A stretch of 64,000 nt of DNA from Mermis nigrescens. Lineage: Eukaryota; Nematoda; Enoplea; Mermithida; Mermithidae. The notes beneath the pieces were generated by a model. That model was not told the origin of the DNA. It made no database searches and was given only the letters and a program-made list of their open reading frames with translations. Within the stretch, counting starts at the first letter, position 1; every line of letters starts with the position of its first letter. Of the stretch, positions 11,020 to 23,399 are shown piece after piece. The position numbers and the translations under genes are program-made. The DNA lies in the NCBI GenBank assembly GCA_036768485.1, contig JAVLUZ010000007.1:1-64000 (forward strand). Direction: 5' to 3'.

Positions 11020-11568
11020 AGGTGGAATTAAGGGGGATGGGGTGGCGGGCGGCCGCCACCTATTGGCCAAAAAAATTGGCGAAATAAAGAAAGCATGTGT
11101 AATCTGCAATGATTTTTGACCATCAAAGATCATTTCATAGCGCTTCGCAGCAGATAATACCTAAAATCACATTTATTAAGATGATAATTTCTTGGCGATC
11201 CCAAAGCCATATTTTTACTCAAAAGAATAGGTTTTACAAAATTTCAAGAGCAAAAATAGCTTTTTTCAGCATAGTTTTCTTTTATTTTCGAGGATAACTT
11301 TTCAAAATTTTTGACGTTCTGCATCAAATGCAACAAACACAGGAGATCGAACATTTCAAGCTTCTAAAAGTTCATAAGAAAGAAATTTAATAATTTTTCC
11401 GAGCGAAATTATTTAGAATTTTAAAATTTTTTCAAAAAATGATGCGGCCACAAAAAAAAATGTTGAATAAAAATAGATAACGCAAAGGGCGAAAAAACGT
11501 TATTTAGCATGTGGAGGGCAATTTCTGAACACATTTTCACCAGTTTTTGGAAAAGTTAGGGTACCGCC
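11020..11568 (-). mobile_element. Relative of the GGCGGAT ~600-bp MITE family
   Basis: A GGCGGGCGGCCGCCACC block is followed by TTGGCCAAAAAAATTGGCGA and CTGCAATGATTTTTGACC, the right half of that family in reverse. The element runs on to GGGTACCGCCCAC. Boundaries are approximate and no target duplication was established. Confidence 0.55.
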
Positions 11569-11814
11569 CACACCTGGGCGTGGGGGAGGAGAGGGGGGTT
11601 GGGGTATGCACACCCCCTCCTCGAAAAACCAAAACACCCCCATACATCAATTTTTGAAAATTGTTTGTTTTTTTCGTAAGTTTTTGATGGCAATGGATAG
11701 TGCTCGATGAGAAACGTTAAAAATGGTGTTTTTTCGCGATACCACCATTTTTAAGGCCGTTTTTTGACCTTTGAAAAATCTTGCACCCCAGAATTTTCTT
11801 GCTGCCCACGTATG
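11569..11814 (-). mobile_element. Family A MITE, reversed
   Basis: The ends are CACACCTGGGCGTGGGGG and CTTGCTGCCCACGTATG. The interior is the reverse of the other family A copies. The flanks agree at only 5 of 8 positions. Confidence 0.75.
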
Positions 11815-12101
11815 GTAACATCCCCACATTAGGAAAATCCTAGATCGCCAGCCACTGTTTGTTGAAGAATGTTTTACTGAAATCTGACTTTAGCTGTCGG
11901 CAACCAAAGAGGAACCGAATCAGCAAGACTATTGAAACATTTAATACATGGGTCCAGGAGCGTAACCTCGATTTTTAATGGAGGATAGGGCGGTTCGAAA
12001 ATTGGTGACCGTAAAGAAATCGACAGTTGCAGATCCAGGATTTTCGTACAGCAGATGGGACACAACCCCAAACATGATGGGTGTGGGTGGGGGGTCTGGG
12101 G

Positions 12102-12350
12102 CACAACTGGGCGTGGGAGGTCCAAGGGTATGCACTACCCCAGAAGGCCGAATATCCCCCAGAAACCAAAAAACCCCCAGAAATCAGTTTTTGCAATTTT
12201 TTTGTTTTTTGACGATTTTTTGATATTAATGGATAGTGCTCGATGAGACACGTTGAAAAATGATGTTTTTTCGCCATACCACTATTTTGGGAGCATTTTT
12301 TACCTTTGAAAAATCTTGCACCCCCAGAATTTTGGTGCTGCCCACGTACG
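12102..12350 (-). mobile_element. Family A MITE, reversed
   Basis: The ends are CACAACTGGGCGTGGGAGG and GGTGCTGCCCACGTACG, with the family A interior between them. The stacked frames on both strands here are repeat artefacts. Confidence 0.75.
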
Positions 12351-12845
12351 GTTCGTGGTCTGAAACCTCCGAGTATCTAACGTATCCCCGAAAATCGATA
12401 GACCACAGGATTGAATTCTTAGTGCTATTTCTATCGATTTTGCCGCAAAGGACCTACCATATTTTGACCGCTGTCCACATATTGATAATACCCTACATTT
12501 TCACAAAAAACAGTGTAAAGAGGTTCAAAAAAGCCGCTATTCGACGCAGAGCAGCATTTTTCGTAGTATCATATTGTGAATTTTAAGTCGAAATGATTTC
12601 CTATGCAAAAATTTGTCAATCAGTTTCACACTTCAAGCATTTTTGCAAAGTGTTTGAATTTCTTTAGCTTTAGCTAGAACCCGATGCGCAGAAAATTTTT
12701 AGAACTCAAGGGAAAATGAAAGAAAACCGCAAAAACGGCCGGCCGCCAAGGAAGTGAATAAATGTACGAAAGAGATTAAAAAATAAATAAGTACCTCGAT
12801 AGTCATCTAAGGAAAAATTGAATAATTGATATTCAACTAAATAGA
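12351..12845. repeat. Dispersed repeat also present at 63.5 kb
   Basis: The stretch CCCCGAAAATCGATAGACC, followed by ATTGAATTCTTAGTGCTATT and GCCGCAAAGGACC, recurs in diverged form at about 63500-63620 and 63650-63740. The remainder is AT-rich with no gene. Confidence 0.5.
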
Positions 12846-14208
12846 CAACGCTTGGCGGCTTTCATAATTGGAGGACCTAAATTTCGAAATCAGATGGGTA
12901 CCCCAACAAATGCTTGTAGATAGATAAAAATAATGGTGTTTTTGAGCATTTCCCAGCGAGCTCTAATTATTGGAGAAAAAATTTGAAAAACAAGATTTAT
13001 AAAATCTATTTTGATTTCGATTGTCTTTTAAAAGTACATATACCGCATGAAACGGCCACAGAAATGATTTCTCAGCATTATATCCAAGCTTGACTCGCTA
13101 AATTAAGTTGTTATATACTCAATTCTGGCACATTGCAAAGAAAAGCTATAGAGAAAACAAATGATTTTGTCTGGAAGCGTTAGAAAATTTGGACATACAG
13201 GGCGGCAAGCGCACATATCTATTCCAGATTTTGTTTCTCCACCGCAATAACAGTATTTTATTCAGACAACATAAAATTTTGCCAAGTCAAAAAGAAATCA
13301 TACACGTTTTATTATGTGAAGTTTTACATTGTCAACGTTTATGCTTTGTAAAAGCATAAAATTTTCTGTGGACACAATCATTTTCGAAAATTTCAAATAA
13401 CGGTCGCAACAACTGGGCGGAACTTTTCAGTGTATTTCAACATTAACATCAAAAAACGAAAATAACGCGACTTTTTTAATTTTCGAATGCCCAAAAGGTG
13501 CATTTTGTACACATTGGCTCTCATGAATTACAAAGGAAAAATCAGGTAGCGCCAAGTTGAGAAAACTAAGAGGCAAAGCATGGAACGCAATCCACAACTC
13601 ATCCAGCCTAAGTTGACCTCATAATTTTCCTGACTTTTCTGGGCACAAGCTTACAATGGGGATTTATTAGTTCTAAAAATCGCGTTATTAAAGCCTCCAT
13701 TGAAGTTACAGTCGAAATTCACCGAAAAGTCATGCCTAAATACTGCTTCGTTTATTTTAAATTTCGGAAAACAGTAATGATCGCTTAAAAATGTATTTCT
13801 CGCGCAATGCAACATTTGACACTGTAAAACTTTGCAAGATATTACTATTATGTTTGCTCCATAATGTGGTAAAGTTTTGTCTTACATGAATAAAAATTGG
13901 TGCAGCTATAGAAAGTCAAAGTGTGGATTAGATACGTGCGACACATAATATTTATCATTCACACAACCTTGGGATATTTGGAAGAAAAAGTCATGAAAAA
14001 ACAACAACTTTGGCACAAAGAAGCCAAAAATTTCGGGTCATTAGCTCAAAAGCATGCCAAAATCTATTATGGGGTCTTTCAAATAACTATTATGGGGGTC
14101 TTTTAAATAAGCTTCAAGAATTTTCAATTTTTTTTATTTGGGAAACCTTTGCGAAAAAATACATGTACTTTCAAAATTTTGGGGTCCTACAGCTACGTAC
14201 ATGTGTCT
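12846..14208. mobile_element. Probable long member of the 14793 element family
   Basis: The left part (GGAGGACCTAAATTTCGAAATCAGATGG) resembles the start of the element at 14793. The right part ends GGGGTCCTACAGCTACGTAC, like the GTAGCTG inverted ends. Boundaries are approximate. It contains no credible coding frame; the 115-aa frame at 14010-14357 extends past it and has no domain. Confidence 0.4.
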
Positions 14209-14792
14209 GTTTAAATAAACAAATAAACAAAGTACGTATCAAAGGCAGTATTTTTTTGCACAGTGCAAACTTTTTTGATCCCAAGCAAAGAAAAATTTTG
14301 GCATTTTTTGCAAGGTGCAAAGAAAGTATTGAAAACAAATCGTGTAAAAGATGTTGATTTTTGAACAACCAGATATCCTCAAATTTCGTCGCTTTGCGCC
14401 GTTTAATTCAAGACACGTAATTTTCTTCCAATTGGCGACTAAACCATTATAAATATTTCATGTTCGTCTACCAGTTTTATACTGGCATGCTTATTCTACA
14501 TTGCACATTCCATTATTAAATTATTATTTTATTTGCTTCGACAAAAAACACAATGTGAAAAAAGAAAATGCGTTAAATCTAGAAAGAGAAAACACAGGTT
14601 TGGTTTAGTTTTTTTACTTCGTTTTAAATAATTCACTAAGCTTTGGACGTTCGCTACAACACTAGTTCTTTCTTGCAGGGGCACAACAACTCTTGAACAC
14701 TTAGTAGTGTAATATATTTTTTTTAAACTAAAAAAATGCTTCGGCACTTAAATAAAAAGCATTGAAACGAACACTTTCATGGATGAAATGCT
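14209..14792. other. No gene seen
   Basis: AT-rich sequence with chance frames (14171-14368 and 14529-14747, minus) and no recognisable domain, repeat end or RNA gene. Confidence 0.4.
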
Positions 14793-15393
14793 CAGGCACG
14801 TAGCTGGCCTTCTGACTTTAGGGGACTAAAATTTGTAAGTCAGATATCTTAACAAATACTAGTTAACAGGCGAAAATAATAGTGTTTCTGTGCGTTTTTC
14901 AGCAAGTTCTACATGCTAGAGGAAAAAATTTTCAGAAAATTAAAAAAATTTTACTTGGTTTTAATCGTATTCAAAAGTGTGTTGTATAGAATGAATAAGT
15001 GAATGATTTATAAACAGTTGTCCATGCTGGAAAATTGTTGAACGTGTTTTGTACTTAATTATGCTACATTGTAAAGAAAAGCAGGTACGAAAAATAAATA
15101 ATTCTGCGCAACGCGACAGAAAATTTTTATATATGTATACATCATGTCTAACTCAAACTTGGGCCGCCCGAAAGGCAAAATTTATATACAAAAAATAAAT
15201 CTGGGGCGAAGCGCCCAAAGAATTCGGGCTTATTTATTAGTTCCAAAGTGAGCTAGAATCTACTCAGGCAGTCTTTCAAATGCACTTCAAGAATTTTCAA
15301 CTTTTTCGTCTGGGGGCCCTTGCACGATATATTCGTATTTCCGGAATTTTGGGGGAACTGGTCTCCCCCTATCCCCCTCAGCTATGTGCCTTG
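14793..15393. mobile_element. ~600-bp element with CAGGCACGTAGCTGG ends
   Basis: It begins CAGGCACGTAGCTGGCC and ends GGGGAACTGG...CAGCTATGTGCCTTG. Its left interior (GTCAGATATCTTAACAAATAC) is shared with elements at 31964 and 37198. It carries a GGGGCGAAGCGCCC variant of the shared hairpin near 15187. The flanks do not give a clean duplication. Confidence 0.65.
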
Positions 15394-16122
15394 TAATGCA
15401 AAAAATTTTTAGCACTTTATTTCATATACCTATACTTTTTCATCTTTATGCAGTAAATAAGCGAGTAATATGCTCAATAATTTTATATCACAGCAGCAGT
15501 ACCTACAAGTTGTTGAAGATCGTGCTATTTACATTTTGTTAGTCTAATCAGATCTTTTGAACAACTCGCTCATAAAATTACAAAGTGTTATTTTTAAACT
15601 GTAAAACTAATATAATAAATTCAAAATAGATAACAGCTATGCATATGCATGTCAATAGAAACGACTGAGAAAATAGCGGTTTTATAATTTTGGCATTAAG
15701 TTCAAATAGAAAATGCAATAGATTTGTGGTCGCAGAGTAAGTAAATAGCGATTTTCTAATGTAAACGTGGTGTGAAAGACATTATAGTGAATACAGGATT
15801 TAATCCTACCGAACGAAGTGCGGAAAATTTTTGTGAACATATTTATAGTACAAGAAAATTGTTGGTCGTGCAAAAGGCTTTTGGGAGGTTTTTAGCGCGG
15901 TGCAAAGAAGGCCCGTGCAAAAAAACACTGATCATGGCTTATATATCTTGCTGACTACTTTGAGTCAATCAGGGTGGGGGTGGACACCAAGACCAAACAT
16001 GGGCAGCGACCAAACTATAAGGGTTTCCAATAGGCCAAAATGCCAAAAATAGCACCAAAAACTTAATTCTGGAGGGGGTTTATCGATTCGGGGGTCAACC
16101 GGTTTCTATGAGGGGGAGGGTG
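15394..16122. other. No gene seen
   Basis: AT-rich up to about 15960, then G-rich repeat debris (GGTGGGGGTGGACACC, GGAGGGGGTTTATCG). The frames at 15682-15954 show no domain. Confidence 0.4.
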
Positions 16123-18244
16123 CAGTGATCGACCGGGCTCAAAAAATACCGGGCCCGGGCTTGGTAACGGGCCCGGGCCCGGGCTTATATATACTAACAA
16201 TATGCCTTGCTTCCAATATAATGTTATGCATAAGATACATATTTAGACCAATTTTACATTTGTTATTTGTCAAACGCAAGGCTTTTTCCTGTATCAAGAA
16301 GATTTTTGAATTCTAAGCTATGTTAATTATTCAATCTTTCTAAAAATAAATTAAGTGGTAGTTAGTAAGGATTTTGGCAGCATAATTCAAGCAAGAACAA
16401 AGTTTTTAATACAATAGTGCACACTTACATTATTATAATGCACATGCAACTAAACACGGTTTGAAAAAGTACAAGGTTTCATGTAGATATATAAATGGAA
16501 TTGAGCATTAAATTTATGCATTCAGACATAACAGCGACGATGATATGGTCGGATAGAAGATATGCTATTTGCATTTTAGAACTCAAACTATAGCGTACAT
16601 TGACGTCAATTGAAATTGTGTAGTGTATAAGATAGGACACGTATTGAAGCCATAGGCGTAGCCAGGGGCATCAGGGGCACATGTCCCCCCCCGAAATTTT
16701 TCAGAAATTTTGTTGATTTTTCTAGTGTAATAATTGTGTCCAGAAAATTGAGTTCAAAAAGACAGAAACGTCAAAAATTTTCCGATGCTTCGCGCCGAGT
16801 CTTTATAATATTTTTTGTTATATAGATCCAATGATTTCGAAAGCTTGAATTATTTAAAATAAACGATCAATTCACATCAACTTAGTGATTTATTGCTCTA
16901 TTTGTTCGTTGAATGAAACTGCGCATGCTTGTTGAGCATAATAGTAAATGTACCAAAATGATTGTGCACCACTTTGTCTATTCTTGGCTTTGTTTGTCTT
17001 TCTTTACAAGAACAGGACACGTAATCCTATTTTAAATGAAAGGAATGGCCAAATTTTCTTTTGTTTTTGCGCATTATTTGTTTTCTGAATTATATCTTGT
17101 TAATAAGAAGGCCACAAATGGGCCTGAAAACGATAAGAACAAAATTGTCATTGATACATCTTTTTTTATATTTTATTGGCAGCACCTTTGCTGCGCATTA
17201 TACTTAGCAGAGGTCGAAAAGCGCATTTCAGCTCAGAAATCTGGTACAATGTAGGAGTTCATCAATTTTAAGTGTTTTGGACTTAATTAAGACCCAAGAT
17301 TTGTCCGATTTTGCGAAAATTTTAGCGATAGTATTTAACATTAAAGTGCTTTTTTACAAAATTTTCTAGGGGTGATTGAGCGCGCCACCGCAGTCCCCCT
17401 CCTCCGCCGTAAAATCTCGTTGTACAAGTGCAGCGAGATTTTGAGGAGGACAAAAAGGAAAAAGGGTTCGCCGGAATTAATTTTTCTGTTGTGTATGACT
17501 TAAGCGGTATAAATTGAGTTTAAAGAGGTAAAACGTCAAAATATACCGGCGCATAGCGCCGCTGCTTATTGTTCTTTCTTTTTGTAAAGCTTCAGCATTG
17601 CGTTTAATAGCCTAAATCAGGCAAAATATCACAGAATATTAGTATTCACAGGCTACAAAATGTTAAGGACAGTACAAGATTACTAAATTCCTTGGTGCTT
17701 TGCACCACTTATGATTTCCGAACTGTTTCTCAATTAAAAGACCGTAAATTCTACATGAAAACGGTAAAAATTTCAAAAATTTTCCGGCGTTTCACGCTGA
17801 TTAACATTTTTGTATTTCTGATTGTCAGAAACCCATAAATTAGCTAGGCTACACTACTAAAGGTCGAAAAACTCAGTTTTATCATAGGTGCATTACGTTA
17901 CTAACATTCAATGCAAAATTAGTCTTGAAAAAATTTTTGTGAATGCCCCCCGAACCAAAATCCTGGCTACGCCTCTGATTGAAGCGTTGTATAGAAGATG
18001 AATGCACATATGAAGTTGACAAGGATATGATAATGAGGAGGTGGGCAGAAGTAAGGCAAATGGATTTAAATAGAATCACAGGCTATAGCGAATTCATAAG
18101 AAGTACAGACAACAGCTGAAATAGTAAACGTCTAAAATATTAACGATAATTATTTGAGGCCCGGTGGTTTTCAGCCGGGCTCGGGCCCGGGCCTGCTATG
18201 ACCGGCCGGGCCCGGTCCGGGCCCGGGTACCCGATCGATCACTG
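16123..18244. mobile_element. hAT element with CAGTGATCGACCGGGC ends and CCCGGG arrays
   Basis: The ends are CAGTGATCGACCGGGC and GGTACCCGATCGATCACTG. The flanks GGAGGGTG (16115-16122) and GAGGGGTG (18245-18252) agree at 6 of 8 positions. Subterminal blocks of repeated GGGCCC occupy about 16150-16185 and 18160-18230. Most of the interior is a second element at 16651-17977. No transposase frame survives. Confidence 0.8.
16651..17977. mobile_element. Nested element with AGGCGTAGCCAGG ends
   Basis: The ends are CATAGGCGTAGCCAGG and CCTGGCTACGCCTCTG. Both flanks read ATTGAAGC (16643-16650 and 17978-17985), a perfect 8-bp duplication placing it with hAT-like elements. Related copies lie at about 23400-24470, 40344-41427 and 53483-55467. 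A segment readable as KKATNGPEN and EVEKRISAQK recurs in several copies but is frame-broken in others, so I do not call it a gene. Confidence 0.9.
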
Positions 18245-20547
18245 GAGGGGTGTCCAGGTCGCCTGATACCCCGCACAAGCCTATGTGTGGCGGACACCCA
18301 TAACCATGTAAATCAGACCCTGACACTAGGCATAAGAAATAAACACTCTGCCTGATTCTCCAAGGATCACTTCTCTCCATTGGTGGGCGGCATACGTGTT
18401 CTTAGGGTCGGGGGGTTTGGGGACTTGATGCCCCTTCGGAAAAATCTTATGTTTTTGAAGCTTTGTTAGCTCAGTTTTAGTTCAAATCACAAATTTTAGG
18501 CGCTTCGCGACATGTAGGTACACTTTTTCGACTATACTTTGAACAATTTTCATGATTTTTTCAAAATTGTTTCAAATTTGTTAGTTTTTATATTCTAGAA
18601 GGAACGGACTTTGTCCGAAACGTCAGAAAACAGAGTTTTAGACGTGTACCCGACGTTTTCTTAGCCTGAAAGGCGCGTTTTTAAAAATTTCAAATAATTT
18701 GCGGAGGGCCAATTTTTTTAAATGTTGCCCCCGAGTTGTAGATTACGAATCTGAGCTTAGAATTTCTTTACACGTAATAGTTGTTACACAAAAGTGTAAA
18801 GTATACGTGTTTTTTACTCTTTGCATGTCCTTCAGCTTATCTAACTCAATTTTGGTTTCTGTGCAGTCCAATCAGTTGTATAATATAGAGGGTTGCAAAC
18901 ATCTCAAAACCTATTTTTTCCCTTTTGACACAATATTTCTTGATCTGTGATCGTTTTAGTATGAAGAGTCCGAGACGAAAAACGAAATTGCTTCAGCTAC
19001 TCCGCTAAGTAGGCGGAACATGCTAATTATGCTTAAAATGTGCCTTGACCTTAGCCTTACATATCCTAGTTTATTTTGTTTCTAAACACCCAACATTGCG
19101 TTATTCCCAAAGTGCAAAGTTCACACTGAGAAGCAGTTTTCCGCACAGAGTATTGGGTGTCAAACAATTTGCGGAGGGCCAACTCTTTTAAATATTATCC
19201 CTGAGTTGTAGATTGCGAATCTGACCTTAAAATTTGTTTACACTCAATGGTTATTACGCAAAACAAAAGTGTTGAGTATACGGGTTTTTTTACTGTGAGC
19301 GTGTTCTAAAGCTCATCTAGCTCAATTTTGATTTCTGTGCAGTCCAATTGGTTTTATAATGTAGAGGGCTACAATATCTCAAAACGTAGAATTTTTTTCT
19401 GCTTTAACGCAATATTTCTTGATCTGTGATCATTTTAGTGTAGAGGATTCGAGACGACAAAATAAATATCTTCAGCTTCGCGCACCCTCCAGAATTTTGG
19501 CGCAGTCCACCCATGGATATATGGCCTCAATTATAAAATAAAAGAAGGGAACTAGCAAAGAAAAATGCTCCAATGGAACATAAAAGGTATACTTGCATCT
19601 CTTTATTGCTAAGGATGTAAAAGGAAGGGACTAGGGAAAATAGTCACAAAGCGTATTTAAGTGTTTCACAAAAAAAGCATTGAAGACACTTTCACGACTA
19701 TTAAATAATCAATGTATTATTTATTTAATAAAATCTTGATCTTCCACAATGCTCGGGAGTAAAATACTTTACACCTACATGGCCAACTCAATAGTTTTCT
19801 TGAAAAAACCACTAAACATTCTTTAAATTTTCCAAAATAAAGTAATCGGAATACTCGTCATCATAATTGACATTATTACAGAAAATCTGCAGAAACGCGC
19901 ATGGGTCTCAGAATATGCTTCAATTTTTGAGTTGTTTAGGGAAGACCAAGTGTTTAGCACATTCCTACGGCTTCTGCGCACATAAGGAAATTTTCCCTAG
20001 TCCCCTCCTTTACAATACTTAGAAATGAAGAAATTCAAGTAATTTACCTTTTTTGTTCCACGGAGCATTTTTCTTTGCTAGTGAAATCTAGCTGCGCCGT
20101 AACTTTGACACTTTAGAGCAAATAGATAGCTGAAAAAGCGCTTAAAAAAGCATATTTCCTACAAATTTTTAGAAAATTTTTAGAAACTTTCAAAAAATCG
20201 CCAATTCTGGGGGGAACTTCTGCGGGGGGATTGAAAAATTTTCTGTGTGTTGAAAACCTCCACCCCGAAAGATCATGTATTTACGTATACAATTTTACGC
20301 ATAAAAACATAACAAACAAATATTAAAATACAGCTGTTAATATGATAGACTTCAGTAAAAATCTGGTCAAAAACGGCCAAAAAACGCCTAAAAATAGCCC
20401 AAAAATTCGATTTTTTCCAAAAATCGGTTGGGCTTAAAAATTTTCTAGCTTTGGGGGGATGGAGGGACGTCCGACTTTGAGTGCGGGATCCCTCATCCCC
20501 TGTTACATTTATGGGCGGTACACTAACCTACCTTATTCAGAAACAGT
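18245..20547. other. Repeat debris, no gene
   Basis: About 18400-18700 resembles the family B interior, including GAAACGTCAGAAAACAG. About 18690-18960 and 19150-19460 form a diverged direct repeat (AATTTGCGGAGGGCCAA, then CCCTGAGTTGTAGATTGCGAAT-like and TTGATCTGTGAT-like segments), roughly 470 bp apart. About 20370-20515 is a family D MITE ending CCCCTGTTACATTTATG. The 83-aa frame at 18699-18950 lies inside the direct repeat. Confidence 0.5.
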
Positions 20548-20863
20548 CAGGCCCATATCCAGGATTCGAACAAGGGGGCGGAGGAAGGGGGTGGGGCAGA
20601 CCTAATATAAATCGATCCTATCCATTACAATCATAAAATTCAATTTTTTGGAAAACATTTTTCTCACTCAAAAGGTTACAAAAATGTCATATTTTCGGTC
20701 GTGCTTGAGCCAAAAGTGTAAAAAACACTTTACATGACATCCGGCGCGAATGTCTGTAAGCTTGAAGCTTTTCAACGAAGAGATTCGATTTGTTCTCTTA
20801 TCTTTAAAAAAATTTTTTCCGGCCAAGGGAGGAGCGGCCGCCCCCCCACTAAACACGGCCCTG
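20548..20863. mobile_element. MITE with CAGGCCCATATCCAGG end
   Basis: The left end resembles that of the element at 37198 (CAGGCCCGTATCCAGG). The right end is GCGGCCGCCCCCCC...AAACACGGCCCTG, like the GGCGGAT family. No matching 8-bp flanks were found. Confidence 0.6.
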
Positions 20864-21371
20864 AGAATACTCACAGGTCCAAAATTCGCTCTTATCGTGC
20901 GAAGTTGCACCTTTTTGACGTTTTACTTTGTCTATTTTTATTCAAAATTGCTTTTGGAACATTTTTCTAAAATTTTTGAAATTCAAGAAAATTAAGCTGA
21001 AATATAGCTGTTTTTGCCCTTAAAATCGTTTTGAACGCGTCAAAAACATCGTTCTCCGGCGTTTCTGACGATGCTCTATCTTTCTAAAACATAAAAACAA
21101 AAAAATTTCGAAATGAATAAAAAAGTCGAATACATTTAATGAAATACAGTCAAAAACGTGAGTACCTATGGCGCGAAGTGCCAAAAATTTGACAATTTTG
21201 AGCAAATAGATAGCTAAGCAAGTTTTCAGAAAATTTTTGGGAACTTTTAAAAAATCGCGAATTCCGGGGGAAGGAGGGTTGAAAAATTTCTAGGCGGGTG
21301 AAAACTTCTCTGTTGGGGGTTGTAAGTAACCCTACAGACCCCCTTCCCCCAAGATCATGTATGGCTGGGCT
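20864..21371. mobile_element. Family B MITE remnant
   Basis: The family B interior is present (CGTCAAAAACATCG, GACGATGCTCTA, GAGCAAATAGATAGCT), ending CCCCCAAGATCATGTATGG. A variant hairpin, GGCGCGAAGTGCC, lies near 21170. The left end is missing. Confidence 0.65.
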
Positions 21372-21537
21372 GAGGCATGGCCTTCAGACCGCCAAGAAAA
21401 TAAATAAATGTCATTAGTATGTGTGTTATCCGGCGCGAAGCGCCAGAAAAATTACATAGCCATTCCTTATCTTGCCAACTATGTTGGGCCCGTTGGCAGG
21501 GGGCAGCCGCTCTCACCGCCCCTTTAAACCCGTCCCT
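21372..21537. mobile_element. Right-end fragment of the GGCGGAT ~600-bp family
   Basis: It matches the right portion of 48524-49123: the CGCCAAGAAAATAAATAAATG segment, an exact GGCGCGAAGCGCC at 21432-21444, CCTTATCTTGCCAACTATG, and an end near CCCGTCCCTG. Confidence 0.65.
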
Positions 21538-21875
21538 GTATATGATGGATGTATAACCGACTTATACCGTAAAAAATGCCGAATACGAGCTACTTGCTGA
21601 AAGATTCTGAAAGAAAACATTCTTTCTAATGAAGTTGAACATGATGTATTCTAAGACAAACTTTTGACCCGATCGCAACCGGACACAGACAGCACAGGAA
21701 TTTAGCGTATAATTTAAACTGCATTTTTCGGCTCAAAAAAGGCGTCAAAAACATTATTGTTCGGCGTTTCTAAACAGAAAAAATTTCAATTTCAGGAAAA
21801 TAAAAAATTCTAAGATTGAAATAATATATGCAGAACAATCCCAAGAAGACATTCTTTACGAATTAGCGATACTTT

Positions 21876-22260
21876 CATACACGAGGAGTGAGAAGGGTAT
21901 TACTCCCCACTGAGGGGTCAGCCAGATAGTTACTGTCCGACGACTTTAAGCTGACAAAACGTTTTTTGCATCATTCTTGAGGTCAAAATTTTTCCGGCGC
22001 TAGTATTTTTATGTACTTTTTTACCCAAAAAACGCCAAAAAAATTATCAATTTCTCTATTTTCCAATGTTAAAAGTGAAATAATGAAGTCAAAATGGACT
22101 AAAAGTGCTTTTAAAATGCGAAATTACCTCAAAAAGACATTTCAAAGGCTATTTTGGCCATTTTGATCGTTTAAACAACAAAAATTCGTGAACGTTAAAT
22201 TTACTGTTTAGGATTTCTGAGATTTTAAACCCCTGCCAACCATGACCTTGTACATCTATA
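21876..22260. mobile_element. Family C MITE
   Basis: It starts near CATACACGAGGAGTG with GGGTATTACTCCCC and ends CATGACCTTGTACATC. The interior TGTTAAAAGTGAAATAATG and AAACGTTAAATTTACTGTTT-like segments are shared with 51871-52290 and 55860-56290. Confidence 0.7.
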
Positions 22261-23399
22261 ACCCAGGCGCATTTTTATTTAATTTAAAAATTAAATTTTT
22301 GCCATTTCAAAGTTTAAAAAATTCAGATAACGCCTATAGAGTAGGAGCATTTGCCTCAGAATAACCAGATCCGCAAAGCCACGCTTAGTACATTAGCCTA
22401 TAAGAAATAAAAGGAAAACATATTATCCTGACCAGGGACATCGCTATGGGGGACTGGGAGGGATTGCTAGTCCCCCACCCATGCACAAGGCAGGTTGGCC
22501 AGGGAGGGGTAAAATCAAGATTTTGAGGTCAGGAAGGGGTGACATCCAGGATTATTACTACAGCAAATTTAGTTTGTGGCTATTTTTACGTCGAAATTAA
22601 TAACAGAGGCTTGAAACTTTTAGAAGTTAAAACGATCGAATGATACGTCAGAAACGCCGAAAAAGGATCTTTCTGACGCGGACCCAGTACCCACCATTTT
22701 AAGGTCCAAAGAGACACTATAAAATGTCACCCACTCGCAAACATTCCCATGCCATGCATGTCTGATGACGATTAGTGACTGTTGTATTTATCTGACAAGA
22801 AATGACTACACTCAAAAACTTAGATATCCAATCCGAAAAATAATGGAGAACTTCTTGATAACCTACGGTACTGACGATAAATAATTTCGAGAGAAACCTG
22901 GAATTCATGAATTCTTTATATAATACGAACGTGTCCTGACAGGTAACGGCTCAAAATTTTGGAAGCGATGTAGAACGTCATTTTTGAAGGGAATGGGTTG
23001 TTGAAGGGGCGGCGGGAGGGTGCCCTCCCGGAAATGTAAAATGATTTCTAAAACACACAAGGGTTCCCGGAGGAAAAAATAAAAATTCTCGAGGTAGGAG
23101 TAAAGCACCACCAAAACAGGTTTTTAGCGTGCTTCTGAGCTAGCAAAGTAGAAATTTTCCGGCGCTTTGGGACGGATTTATCATTTATCTATAGTTTTTG
23201 TCTTCGAGCTGGCCCAAAACCGATCAAAACATGTAATTATTCATTTTCTCTATTGTTATTCTTTGTAATCAAAAATATTAACTACAAACGACAGAAGTTA
23301 GGAAATTACTCGTCGATTGAATGATGAGAAATCAGTTTGCTAAAACGATAGATTTGTGTTATATGAGCATGGGATAAAGTAAACATTTTTGAAATTTTT
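22261..23399. other. No gene seen
   Basis: AT-rich sequence with G-rich repeat fragments near 22440-22550 and 22980-23040. Small frames (22717-22908 and 22905-23114, minus) have no domain. Confidence 0.4.

Noticed and set aside
14785..15400. Target duplication for the element at 14793
   Set aside because: The flanks GAAATGCT and TAATGCAA share too little to claim.
17036..17254. Conserved peptide KKATNGPEN...EVEKRISAQK in several AGGCGTAGCC elements
   Set aside because: Frames break in the copies at 23.7 and 53.9 kb and no transposase motif is present; DNA-level repeat conservation explains it.
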